Notes: generated by a model not told the origin, from the sequence alone. A stretch of DNA of 6,815 nt from Noviherbaspirillum sp. (GCA_028292785.1 JAQGLQ010000282.1:1-6815); one strand, 5' to 3'; positions 1-5,929 are shown, counted from the stretch's first letter. Numbers and translations: made by a program.

Positions 1-580
1 CCCGTATCTGGAATGCCACCACGGCCGCTCCCGTGCCATAGGGACCGATACGGGCCGAGCGCACGCCTCTGCGGCTGAGCTCGACGAGATGGGCACGCGC
101 GCCCTCCTCCGACTTGAATACGCCGAGCGAAATTCCCCAGCGCATGCTGGACCCATCCTGGATCACGTAAAAATCGTCGATGCCGAGGCGCCTCAGCTCG
201 GCGACTTTCCTGTCCGCGCCTTCCTTGTCGCCTTGCGACGGAATGAAGACCATCTGACTGACCGATTCCCTGAGCGTGCGGCGTGACACTCTGTCATCGA
301 TCGCCAGCGCGGCCAGCCTGGCCTCGAAGCGGGTCGCCTCCTCGCCGCGGAAATTGCCGACCTCGGCGCATGACGCGGGCGGCGGATTGTCGGCTGACGC
401 TGTCGTTGCGGACGGTGCCGCGACGGGCGCCGGGAGGAGCTTGATTTTCTCGGGATTGAGCTGGTTCGCCATGCGCGCCGGCTCACGGCTGCTCGACAGC
501 ACCGGATCGAAGAAGCCGGCGTGATAAGCGAGCAGCCCCGCATTGGCCAGCAACAGGATCGAGAAGAAGGATTTCAGCAT
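1..580 (-). CDS. SPOR-domain membrane-anchored protein (3' end beyond window)
   Basis: This is a partial gene. 193 codons are readable from the ATG at 580 down to base 2, with no stop before the left edge. Residues 1-24 (MLKSFFSILLLANAGLLAYH, then AGFF) form a short uncleaved-looking N-terminal membrane segment. Residues 25-70 are a Pro/Ala/Ser-rich linker, followed by a C-x-EVGNF-x-G segment (71-79) and then a SPOR-like fold from about 109 to 193 (MVFIPSQ, YVIQDG, WGISLGVFKSEEGARAHL, RIGPYG, VVAFQIR). SPOR domains bind glycan strands stripped of stem peptides, usually at the division septum, so a periplasmic, cell-envelope role is likely. The exact function is unknown. The start overlaps the end of coaX by 7 nt (ATGCTGA) and has no Shine-Dalgarno sequence, so translation is probably coupled to coaX. 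The domain call is fairly sure; no gene name is justified. Confidence 0.85.
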   Translation of the reverse strand, partial: MLKSFFSILLLANAGLLAYHAGFFDPVLSSSREPARMANQLNPEKIKLLPAPVAAPSATTASADNPPPASCAEVGNFRGEEATRFEARLAALAIDDRVSRRTLRESVSQMVFIPSQGDKEGADRKVAELRRLGIDDFYVIQDGSSMRWGISLGVFKSEEGARAHLVELSRRGVRSARIGPYGTGAAVVAFQIR

Positions 581-1380
581 GATAGTTGGGTATCGGCGGC
601 TACGCGCTGCAGCCCGATCAGCACGAGATTATCCACCTTCTTCCAGGGCACGGAAAGATGCGACGCGACCAGGTCCGCTGCTCCTCCGGACATGATGCAT
701 TGCACGTTGTCCTGCTCCGGCCGCGCGGCGGATTGCTGGCGCCAGGTGTGAGCGGTCACCGCGCGCTCGATCGCGCCGGCCTGCGCGGCGAGGCAGCCGC
801 TGACGATCCCTGCGTCGGTATGGATGGCGAACGGCTCGGACACGACCAGCGTTTCGGCGACCTGAGGCAACTGTGCCGTATTCCTGGCCAGCGACGCGGC
901 CATCAGGCCAAGACCGGGCAGGATCATGCCGCCGATGAAAACGCCGTCCGCCGTCACCGCATCCACCGTGGTAGCCGTGCCGCAGGTCGCGACGATCAAG
1001 GGCTGGCCGGGATACAAGGCGTGGGCGCCGATGACGGAAGCGAAACGATCGCAGCCGAGCTGCGCCGGATTGCGATAGCCGTTGCGCACGCCCGCGAGTT
1101 CGGCGACCGATGCGAACCATTCGAGCGCCGCCGGCTCCATCCCGCAGGCGAGGCGTACGATTTGCTCGAGTTGCTCGCGCATCGCCGCGCCGGCGACATT
1201 CGACAGCAGCACACGCTCGATCTTCAGCTTGCGCCATGCATCGGCCAGGTGGCCGACATCGGCGTGCGCCACCGACCCTGAGGCGATCCAGGCGCCGAGC
1301 GCATGCGCATTGCCGGGCGCACCGGCCGGCAGCAGGGCCCATTTGATCCGGGTATTGCCGGCATCGATCAACAGCAGCAT
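574..1380 (-). CDS. coaX: Type III pantothenate kinase CoaX
   Basis: CoaX phosphorylates pantothenate with ATP, the first committed step of coenzyme A synthesis, in the cytoplasm. Type III enzymes belong to the ASKHA (acetate kinase/Hsp70/actin) fold and are known to need a monovalent cation and to escape CoA feedback. The 268-residue protein is near the usual family length (about 245-270). Visible motifs are the phosphate-binding DAGNTRIKW (6-14), the pantothenate-pocket GYRNPAQLGCDR (101-112, with Asp111 the expected catalytic base), CGTATTVDAV (133-142), GGMILPGLGLM (150-160) and SGGAADL (231-237). The ATG at 1380 lies 4 nt after the birA stop. It is preceded by GGAG at 1393-1390 with about 9 nt spacing, inside the end of birA. 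It is the middle gene of birA-coaX-SPOR. All motifs expected for activity are present and nothing looks broken. Confidence 0.97.
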   Translation of the reverse strand: MLLLIDAGNTRIKWALLPAGAPGNAHALGAWIASGSVAHADVGHLADAWRKLKIERVLLSNVAGAAMREQLEQIVRLACGMEPAALEWFASVAELAGVRNGYRNPAQLGCDRFASVIGAHALYPGQPLIVATCGTATTVDAVTADGVFIGGMILPGLGLMAASLARNTAQLPQVAETLVVSEPFAIHTDAGIVSGCLAAQAGAIERAVTAHTWRQQSAARPEQDNVQCIMSGGAADLVASHLSVPWKKVDNLVLIGLQRVAADTQLSC

Positions 1381-1384
1381 CGCC

Positions 1385-2203
1385 CTATTCTCCGCGTATG
1401 CGCAGCGACACGTCGCCCGCCATGACCTGCACCCGGCCGTTCGCGGTATCGATCAGCAGGCATCCCGTTTCATCGATGCCGGCCGCGCTGCCTTCATGTA
1501 TCACTTCGCCATTGTCGACGATGACCACGCTGCGCCCGGCATAGGCATGCAAGGCATTCCAGCGCGGCACGAAAGCCGGCAGGCCATGCGCTTCGAATTG
1601 CGTCATGACGTCTGCCAAACGGGTCAGGAAGGCAGCCATCAGGCGCTCCGGTTCGACCTGCGCCGACAAGGCGCCGGACGACCCGACGGCGGCGATGCTG
1701 GCGATCGGGCGGTCGATCCGCGCGGCGATGCTGTCCGGAACCGCCATGTTCAGTCCGACGCCGGTGATCGCCCAGCTCGCTTCGCGCAGCATGCTGGCGG
1801 CCGGCGCGCTTTCGATCAATATGCCGCCCAGCTTTTTGCCGTCAAAGAGAATATCGTTCGGCCACTTGAGTCGCGCGTCGACATCGAACGTCCGCAGCGC
1901 CTCCGCGATGCCGACGCCGACCGCGAGCGGCAGGCCGACCAGCGCGCGCAGCGGCCGCTCGAATTTCCATGCGAGAGAGAAGGTCAGCGATGCGCCTGGC
2001 GCGGAATGCCATGAACGGCCCGCGCGACCGCGCCCGGCGGTCTGGGTTTCGGCAATCAGCAGCGTCGGTCCGCTCAAGGTATCGATGGCGGACAGCAGGT
2101 CGGCATTGGTCGACCCGGTTTCGGCAACGATCCGGACCGCGACCTGTCGCGCGGCGCCGCCGCAAAGGGCGGCGATTCTCAGGGGTGAAAGCGTGGTTGT
2201 CAT
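1385..2203 (-). CDS. birA: Biotin--[acetyl-CoA-carboxylase] ligase BirA, monofunctional
   Basis: BirA makes biotinoyl-5'-AMP and transfers biotin to the lysine of biotin carboxyl carrier protein, activating acetyl-CoA carboxylase and other carboxylases. From the ATG at 2203 the protein is 272 residues. Motifs in order are ETGSTN (28-33), the adenylate loop GRGRAGRSW (57-65), KWPND (113-117), KLGGILIE (124-131) and GVGLN (148-152), followed by a small C-terminal SH3-like domain (about 222-272). There is no N-terminal winged-helix domain, so unlike E. coli BirA it should not repress biotin genes. In-frame starts further upstream exist (TTG 2224, ATG 2212). I prefer 2203 because a TACAAT box at 2216-2211 would place transcription initiation at about 2204, making the upstream starts untranscribed. 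The start choice is uncertain; the function is not. Confidence 0.95.
   Translation of the reverse strand: MTTTLSPLRIAALCGGAARQVAVRIVAETGSTNADLLSAIDTLSGPTLLIAETQTAGRGRAGRSWHSAPGASLTFSLAWKFERPLRALVGLPLAVGVGIAEALRTFDVDARLKWPNDILFDGKKLGGILIESAPAASMLREASWAITGVGLNMAVPDSIAARIDRPIASIAAVGSSGALSAQVEPERLMAAFLTRLADVMTQFEAHGLPAFVPRWNALHAYAGRSVVIVDNGEVIHEGSAAGIDETGCLLIDTANGRVQVMAGDVSLRIRGE
1390..1393 (-). promoter_or_regulatory. Shine-Dalgarno site of coaX
   Basis: GGAG on the minus strand lies 9 nt before the coaX ATG, within the last codons of birA. It is one of the few clear ribosome-binding sequences in the window and supports the chosen coaX start. By contrast, the downstream SPOR gene has none and relies on overlap. 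Confidence 0.6.
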
Positions 2204-2210
2204 CCGCTGC

Positions 2211-2239
2211 ATTGTAGCGGCCAATGCGAAACGGAAGAA
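2211..2239 (-). promoter_or_regulatory. Candidate birA promoter, possibly leaderless
   Basis: The minus strand carries TACAAT at 2216-2211, a 5/6 match to the sigma-70 -10 box. The hexamer 17 nt upstream (TTCTTC, 2239-2234) is a poor -35 match. Transcription would begin about 7 nt after the -10, at roughly 2204, which is immediately next to the birA ATG at 2203. This is inferred from spacing only. Confidence 0.45.
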
Positions 2240-2244
2240 GAACG

Positions 2245-2274
2245 CTGACGCGCGGCAAAGAAGTCCCTTAAACT
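2245..2274 (+). promoter_or_regulatory. Candidate promoter of the VanZ-family gene
   Basis: CTGACG (2245-2250, 4/6 to the -35 consensus) and TAAACT (2269-2274, 4/6 to the -10) are spaced by 18 nt and would start a transcript near 2281. That gives a leader of about 57 nt to the ATG at 2338. It is arranged divergently to the birA promoter. Both hexamers are weak matches, so this is a tentative call. Confidence 0.35.
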
Positions 2275-2337
2275 CCGACAGGCGGAACCTTGCACACGCA
2301 GGTTTATTCGCAACCTTCCAGACATCCAGACAGATTG

Positions 2338-3477
2338 ATGATCGAATCCGGACCTTACGACGCGCAGCACCTCCCGAGAATTTCCACGTCGGCGCGCGCC
2401 GGTTTGCTGGCGTATGTATTGCTGATCGGCTACGCGAGCCTGTATCCGTTCAGCGGCTGGAACGACCTCGGCCTGCCTCCGTGGGCATTCCTGACGGCAC
2501 CGCTGCCGCGCTACTGGACGGTGTTCGACATCGTGACCAACGTCCTGGCCTACATGCCGTTCGGCGCGCTGATGGTATTCGCGCTCTATCCGCGGGTGCG
2601 CGGCATGGCGGCGGTTTTGCTTGCCACGGTGTGCGGCGCTCTGTTGTCCGGTTCGATCGAGGTGATCCAGAATTTCCTGCCGAGCCGCGTGGCGTCGAAC
2701 ATCGACCTGCTGGCCAATTCGGTCGGCACTGCGGCCGGCGCGCTCGCCGGAGCCCTGCTGACAAGGGCTTTCCTCGAACAGAGCCGCTTGCTGCAGATGC
2801 GCCGGCAATGGTTTTCCCTCGATGCGGGGCCGGGCCTGATCGTGCTGGCGCTATGGCCGCTGGCGCAGATTCATCCGCAGGCTTATCTGTTCGGCCATGG
2901 ACAGTTCATGCCGGTCCTCTCCGGATGGCTGTCGCACTGGCTTGAGACGCCGGTCGACCTGCTCGCGCTGCTGCGCCGCGGCGATCAATTGACGGCCGAG
3001 CAGTACTGGCTGTCCGAGACCATCATCACCGCCTGCGGTTTCACCGGCGCGGTGCTGACCATGCTTTGCCTGCTCAGAAAAAATGCGCCGAAGTCCGGTC
3101 TCATCATAGCGATGGTGGTATCCGCGCTGGCGGTGAAGACGCTGGCGAACGCCTTGTTCTTCGCGCCGGAAAGCGCGTTCGCGTGGCTTACTCCGGGCGC
3201 GCAGGGCGGTCTGCTGGCAGGCGCGATGATGTTATCCGGGCTGGCATTCGCACGTCCGTTGATACAGCGCCGGCTGGCGGCTTTTGCTCTTCTGGCAAGC
3301 ATCGTGACGGTCAACCTGGTGCCGACCAACCCGTATTTCATCGCTACGCTGCAGGCATGGATACAAGGGAAATTCCTGAATTTCAACGGCGCCACGCGTT
3401 TTCTTTCATTGCTGTGGCCGTTTCTGGCGCTGTGGTTCCTGATGCATCCGATGCATCGCCTGAAGCAGAAATCCTGA
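2338..3477 (+). CDS. VanZ-family multi-pass membrane protein
   Basis: The protein is 379 residues from the ATG at 2338. An in-frame TTG at 2290 would add 16 residues; neither start has a convincing Shine-Dalgarno sequence. The N-terminal part carries the VanZ-like signature: YASLYPFSGW (32-41), an Asp/Asn pair in the helix FDIVTNVLAYMPFG (63-76), and EVIQNFLPSRVASNIDLLAN (108-127) followed by SVGTAAG (128-134). About eight to ten hydrophobic segments are visible, near 20-38, 63-82, 88-106, 123-142, 163-177, 230-247, 254-272, 288-305, 312-328 and 355-370. The protein is much longer than VanZ of enterococci, which confers modest teicoplanin resistance. The C-terminal half has no motif I can assign. 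The biochemical role is unknown; an envelope function fits the neighbouring dacC and SPOR genes but is only inferred. Resistance should not be assumed. Confidence 0.85.
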   Translation: MIESGPYDAQHLPRISTSARAGLLAYVLLIGYASLYPFSGWNDLGLPPWAFLTAPLPRYWTVFDIVTNVLAYMPFGALMVFALYPRVRGMAAVLLATVCGALLSGSIEVIQNFLPSRVASNIDLLANSVGTAAGALAGALLTRAFLEQSRLLQMRRQWFSLDAGPGLIVLALWPLAQIHPQAYLFGHGQFMPVLSGWLSHWLETPVDLLALLRRGDQLTAEQYWLSETIITACGFTGAVLTMLCLLRKNAPKSGLIIAMVVSALAVKTLANALFFAPESAFAWLTPGAQGGLLAGAMMLSGLAFARPLIQRRLAAFALLASIVTVNLVPTNPYFIATLQAWIQGKFLNFNGATRFLSLLWPFLALWFLMHPMHRLKQKS

Positions 3478-3517
3478 ACCTCGCGCGGACTCGCCGGAAA
3501 ACTCAACATGGCGGGTG

Positions 3518-3523
3518 TATCAT
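3518..3523 (+). promoter_or_regulatory. Possible -10 box before the ferredoxin gene
   Basis: TATCAT at 3518-3523 matches the -10 consensus at 5 of 6 positions, but no acceptable -35 hexamer lies 16-18 nt upstream. If real, transcription would start at about 3530, inside the dyad at 3525-3544. The ferredoxin could alternatively be read from the upstream VanZ-family transcript, since only 76 nt separate the two genes and no terminator is seen between them. Confidence 0.3.
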
Positions 3524-3524
3524 C

Positions 3525-3544
3525 TCGGTTTTGGCGAAAACCGA
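3525..3544 (+). repeat. Perfect 8-bp inverted repeat upstream of the ferredoxin gene
   Basis: TCGGTTTT and AAAACCGA form a perfect 8-bp dyad around a 4-base GGCG centre, ending 9 nt before the ferredoxin ATG. It is not followed by a T-run on either strand, so it does not look like an intrinsic terminator. It could be an operator overlapping the start of transcription, or an RNA hairpin that limits ribosome access. The pairing is seen directly; the role is unknown. Confidence 0.7.
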
Positions 3545-3553
3545 AAGTCAGCC

Positions 3554-3874
3554 ATGAGCGAAAAGCCATTCTACGAACACCACGTATTCTTCTGCACCAA
3601 CAAGCGTGAAGAAGGAGACCGCCCCTGCTGTTTCAACAGGGGTGCGCCGGAGGCGCAGGAACATGCCAAGCGCCGCATCAAGGAACTGAACCTGAGCGGT
3701 CCCGGAAAGGTTCGCATCAACAGGGCCGGATGCCTCGACCGCTGCGAAGAAGGTCCGGTGGTCGTGGTTTATCCCGAAGGTACCTGGTACACCTACTTCG
3801 ACAAGGAGGACATCGATGAAATCATCGACAGCCATCTCGTCAACGGCAAGGTCGTCGAACGCCTGAAGATCTGA
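3554..3874 (+). CDS. Thioredoxin-like [2Fe-2S] ferredoxin
   Basis: A 106-residue cytoplasmic electron carrier of the thioredoxin-like (Shethna/Fd4-type) [2Fe-2S] family. Cysteines sit at 14, 25, 26, 60 and 64 (FFCTNKREEGDRPCCFNRG and AGCLDRCEEG). By the family pattern the cluster ligands should be C14, C25 or C26, C60 and C64. C26 is the better candidate because it is followed by an FNRG segment resembling the AQRG-type context of relatives. The rest fits the fold: VRINRAGC strand, GPVVVVYPEGTWY strand pair, and a C-terminal helix DKEDIDEIIDSHL. The ORF is open upstream to a GTG at 3515, but homologues start near MSEKPFYEHH, so the ATG at 3554 is chosen; it lacks a strong Shine-Dalgarno sequence. 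The physiological partner is not known for this group. The alpha/beta hydrolase follows after 39 nt and is probably co-transcribed. Confidence 0.93.
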   Translation: MSEKPFYEHHVFFCTNKREEGDRPCCFNRGAPEAQEHAKRRIKELNLSGPGKVRINRAGCLDRCEEGPVVVVYPEGTWYTYFDKEDIDEIIDSHLVNGKVVERLKI

Positions 3875-3913
3875 TTCACCAGGGGAGGCGACCGGCCTCT
3901 TCCATCCATATCA

Positions 3914-4540
3914 ATGAACGCACAAACCCAACGCTTTTCCATCACCGGCGCGGCCGGCCAGCTCGAGTGCGCGCTCGACCTGCCCGACGGGGCCGCTCCC
4001 CGCGGCATCGCGCTGGTTGCGCATCCCCATCCTTTGTACGGCGGCACCATGGACAACAAGGTGGCGCAGACGCTGGCGCGCGCCTTCGTCGCGCTGGGCT
4101 ATGCCGCAGTGCGCATGAATTTCCGCGGCGTGGGCGAATCGGCCGGCATCCATGATTCCGGCGGCGGCGAGACCGACGACATGGCCCTGCTGCTGGAGCA
4201 CATGCAGCAGCAATATCCCGGGTTGCCGGTGGCGCTTGCCGGTTTTTCCTTCGGCACCTACGTGCAGGGCCGATTACAGCAAAGGCTTACGGAGCAAGGA
4301 ACACCGGCCGAGCGGCTGGTGCTCGTCGGTACTGCCGCCGGCAAATGGCCAATGCCGGATGTTCCGCAAAACACCATCCTGATCCATGGTGAACAGGATG
4401 ACACCATAACATTGGAACAAGTCTTCAACTGGGCGCGTCCGCAGGATCTTCCGGTCATCGTGATTCCCGGCGCCGATCATTTTTTCCACCGCAAGTTGCA
4501 ACATATAAAGAATTTCGTGGTCGAAATGTGGCACCGCTAA
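3914..4540 (+). CDS. Alpha/beta hydrolase (serine hydrolase, YdeN/UPF0227-unlike, bacterial HPHP type)
   Basis: A 208-residue cytoplasmic hydrolase with no signal peptide. Visible elements are the oxyanion-side HPHPLYGGTMDNKV (37-50), NFRGVGES (69-76), the nucleophile elbow GFSFG (110-114) with Ser112, HGEQDD (158-163) with the probable catalytic Asp162, and GADHFFH (186-192) with His189. The complete triad argues for an active esterase, thioesterase or similar enzyme; the substrate cannot be told from sequence. This compact form of about 210 residues is common in proteobacteria and is usually annotated only as alpha/beta hydrolase. The ATG at 3914 has no in-frame competitor close by. The only purine-rich tract, AGGGGAGG at 3881-3888, is 25 nt away, too far for a normal Shine-Dalgarno. 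The gene ends just inside the dacC promoter region. Confidence 0.92.
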   Translation: MNAQTQRFSITGAAGQLECALDLPDGAAPRGIALVAHPHPLYGGTMDNKVAQTLARAFVALGYAAVRMNFRGVGESAGIHDSGGGETDDMALLLEHMQQQYPGLPVALAGFSFGTYVQGRLQQRLTEQGTPAERLVLVGTAAGKWPMPDVPQNTILIHGEQDDTITLEQVFNWARPQDLPVIVIPGADHFFHRKLQHIKNFVVEMWHR

Positions 4541-4555
4541 ACGCGGCGCTATAAT
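4528..4555 (+). promoter_or_regulatory. Candidate dacC promoter
   Basis: TATAAT at 4550-4555 is a perfect -10 box. GTGGCA at 4528-4533 matches the -35 consensus at 4 of 6 positions with a 16-nt spacer. Transcription would begin near 4562, leaving a leader of about 63 nt that has no Shine-Dalgarno sequence before the ATG at 4625. The -35 box lies inside the last codons of the upstream hydrolase gene. Confidence 0.65.
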
Positions 4556-4624
4556 CTGCGCGGTTTCCTGCGCATCTCGTCATTCTTTTTCACGGCCCAC
4601 AGCGCAGTTTCACTTTTTACATCC

Positions 4625-5776
4625 ATGAAAAAATTAATCGCGGCCTTTGCCGCCACCGTTATTTCTTTGTCCTCCGCAATGGCGATGGCACAATCGCTGC
4701 CGACCCCGATCATCGCGGCCAAGTCCTATCTGCTGCTCGATGCCACCAGCAATCAAGTGCTGGCTTCGCATGAACCGAACATGCGCATCGAACCGGCGTC
4801 GCTGACGAAAATCATGACGGCGTATCTGGCATTTTCGGCAATCAAGGAAAAGCGCCTCGATCCGAACCAGATGGTGAATGTCTCGGTGCGCGCATGGAAA
4901 GTCGATCCGAGCAGCTCGAAAATGTTTATCGACCCGGCCACGCCGGTCAAGGTCAACGACCTGCTGTATGGACTGATCGTCCAGTCCGGCAATGACGCCG
5001 CGGTGGCGCTGGCGGAAGCGGTGGCCGGCACCGAGGACGCATTCGTGGTCCTGATGAACCGCGAAGCCGAACGCATGGGCATGAAGTCGACCCGCTTCGC
5101 CAATTCGCACGGGCTGCCCAGCCCTGACAATTATTCGACTGCACACGATCTGTCGATCATGGCCGCGCGACTGATCGCCGACCATCCCGATTACTACAAG
5201 ATCTATTCGACCAAGGATTACACCTATAACAAGATCAAGCAGCCCAATCGCAACCGGCTGCTGTGGCTCGATCCCACCGTGGACGGCATGAAGACCGGCC
5301 ACACCACCAGCGCCGGCTACTGCCTGATCGCGACGTCCAAACGTCCGAACGCAGGGGGCGAGCGCCGCCTGATTTCAGTCATGCTCGGCACCGTCTCGGA
5401 CACCGTCCGCGCACAGGAAAGCCAGAAGCTGCTGAACTGGGGCTTCCAGAATTTCGACACCGTGAAGCTCTACGCGAAGGACCAGCCGGTAGCGACGCCG
5501 GAAGTCTGGAAGGGCTCGCAGAGCCAGGTGAAGATCGGATTCACCCGCGACATCTTCGTGACGGTCCCGAAAGGCATCGCCGAGAAGATGAAGCCGGTGC
5601 TGGAGCGCAAGGATCCGCTGGTCGCGCCGATCGCGCAAAACAGCAACGTGGGAACGCTGAAGATGATGATAGACGGCAAGCCATGGGCCGAATTGCCATT
5701 GGTCGCCCTGGAGCAGGTCAATCAGGCCAGCATCTTTGGACGCGCATGGGATTCGGTCCGCCTGTGGATGAAGTGA
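4625..5776 (+). CDS. dacC: D-alanyl-D-alanine carboxypeptidase, PBP5/6 family
   Basis: This low-molecular-weight penicillin-binding protein removes the terminal D-Ala from peptidoglycan pentapeptides in the periplasm, trimming cross-link donors. The 383-residue precursor has a signal peptide at 1-22 (MKKLIAAFAATVISLSSAMA, then MA) with likely cleavage before Gln23. All three active-site motifs are present: SLTK at 59-62 (nucleophile Ser59, Lys62), SGN at 121-123 and KTG at 223-225. The transpeptidase-like domain runs to about 270. It is followed by the beta-rich PBP5 C-terminal domain (about 280-365) and an amphipathic tail (ASIFGRAWDSVRLWMK, 368-383) of the type that holds these enzymes to the outer face of the inner membrane. 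It has its own TATAAT promoter and is followed by a terminator-like hairpin, so it is probably monocistronic. The dacC rather than dacA label follows common usage and is not provable here. Confidence 0.96.
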   Translation: MKKLIAAFAATVISLSSAMAMAQSLPTPIIAAKSYLLLDATSNQVLASHEPNMRIEPASLTKIMTAYLAFSAIKEKRLDPNQMVNVSVRAWKVDPSSSKMFIDPATPVKVNDLLYGLIVQSGNDAAVALAEAVAGTEDAFVVLMNREAERMGMKSTRFANSHGLPSPDNYSTAHDLSIMAARLIADHPDYYKIYSTKDYTYNKIKQPNRNRLLWLDPTVDGMKTGHTTSAGYCLIATSKRPNAGGERRLISVMLGTVSDTVRAQESQKLLNWGFQNFDTVKLYAKDQPVATPEVWKGSQSQVKIGFTRDIFVTVPKGIAEKMKPVLERKDPLVAPIAQNSNVGTLKMMIDGKPWAELPLVALEQVNQASIFGRAWDSVRLWMK

Positions 5777-5799
5777 TCCCGGGCTGACTCGTCAAACCG

Positions 5800-5832
5800 G
5801 AAACGGCATGGGCCAGGCGCCGATGCCGTTTC
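5800..5832 (+). terminator. Terminator-like hairpin after dacC
   Basis: GAAACGGCAT (5800-5809) pairs perfectly with ATGCCGTTTC (5823-5832), a 10-bp stem with a 13-nt loop, 24 nt after the dacC stop. The A-run at the 5' foot and T-run at the 3' foot are typical of factor-independent terminators. There are only three Ts and no further U-tract, so termination may be weak. Confidence 0.55.
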
Positions 5833-5836
5833 GACA

Positions 5837-5864
5837 TTCCCGATCCCGGGCGCTGGCGTAAAAT
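5837..5864 (+). promoter_or_regulatory. Candidate ybeD promoter
   Basis: TAAAAT at 5859-5864 matches the -10 consensus at 5 of 6 positions. TTCCCG at 5837-5842 is a 3/6 match to the -35 with a 16-nt spacer. A better -35 match, TCGACA at 5831-5836, is 22 nt from the -10 and thus badly placed. Transcription would begin at about 5871, giving a leader of about 59 nt that contains the 11-bp hairpin at 5885-5912. Confidence 0.45.
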
Positions 5865-5884
5865 ACAAAACTTCCTTTCCCTGA

Positions 5885-5912
5885 CGTTGTCGCATTAACT
5901 GATGCGACAACG
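5885..5912 (+). repeat. Perfect 11-bp hairpin in the ybeD leader
   Basis: CGTTGTCGCAT (5885-5895) is exactly complementary to ATGCGACAACG (5902-5912) around a 6-nt loop, TAACTG. The structure ends 17 nt before the ybeD ATG and falls between the promoter-like -10 and the start codon. No U-tract follows on either strand, so it is unlikely to be a terminator. It may be a leader RNA hairpin or a protein-binding dyad. Confidence 0.75.
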
Positions 5913-5929
5913 CTTTCAGCATCCACGCC

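Noticed and set aside
1082..2014. 310-codon plus-strand open frame opposite coaX and birA
   Set aside because: Low-complexity composition, no recognisable domain, fully antisense to two well-supported enzymes.
1605..2945. 446-codon plus-strand open frame spanning the birA antisense strand and the VanZ-family gene
   Set aside because: The translation is Arg/Ala-rich without motifs and overlaps two clear genes in other frames; it is a typical high-GC shadow frame.
2338..3477. VanZ-family gene as a glycopeptide-resistance determinant
   Set aside because: No vanA/B/H/X or regulatory genes are nearby, and VanZ-like domains are widespread in Gram-negative chromosomes without a resistance role.
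3515..3553. GTG-initiated 13-residue extension of the ferredoxin
   Set aside because: The extra residues run through the palindrome and the possible -10 box, and the normal family N-terminus begins near the ATG at 3554.
4634..5302. 222-codon minus-strand open frame opposite dacC
   Set aside because: His/Arg/Gln-rich shadow of dacC third-codon bias; no plausible start signal or motif.
5263..5787. 174-codon plus-strand frame inside dacC
   Set aside because: Out-of-frame shadow of dacC; dacC itself is intact with no sign of a frameshift.
5885..5912. Leader hairpin as an intrinsic terminator
   Set aside because: No run of Ts follows the stem on either strand, and a better terminator-like stem lies upstream at 5800-5832.
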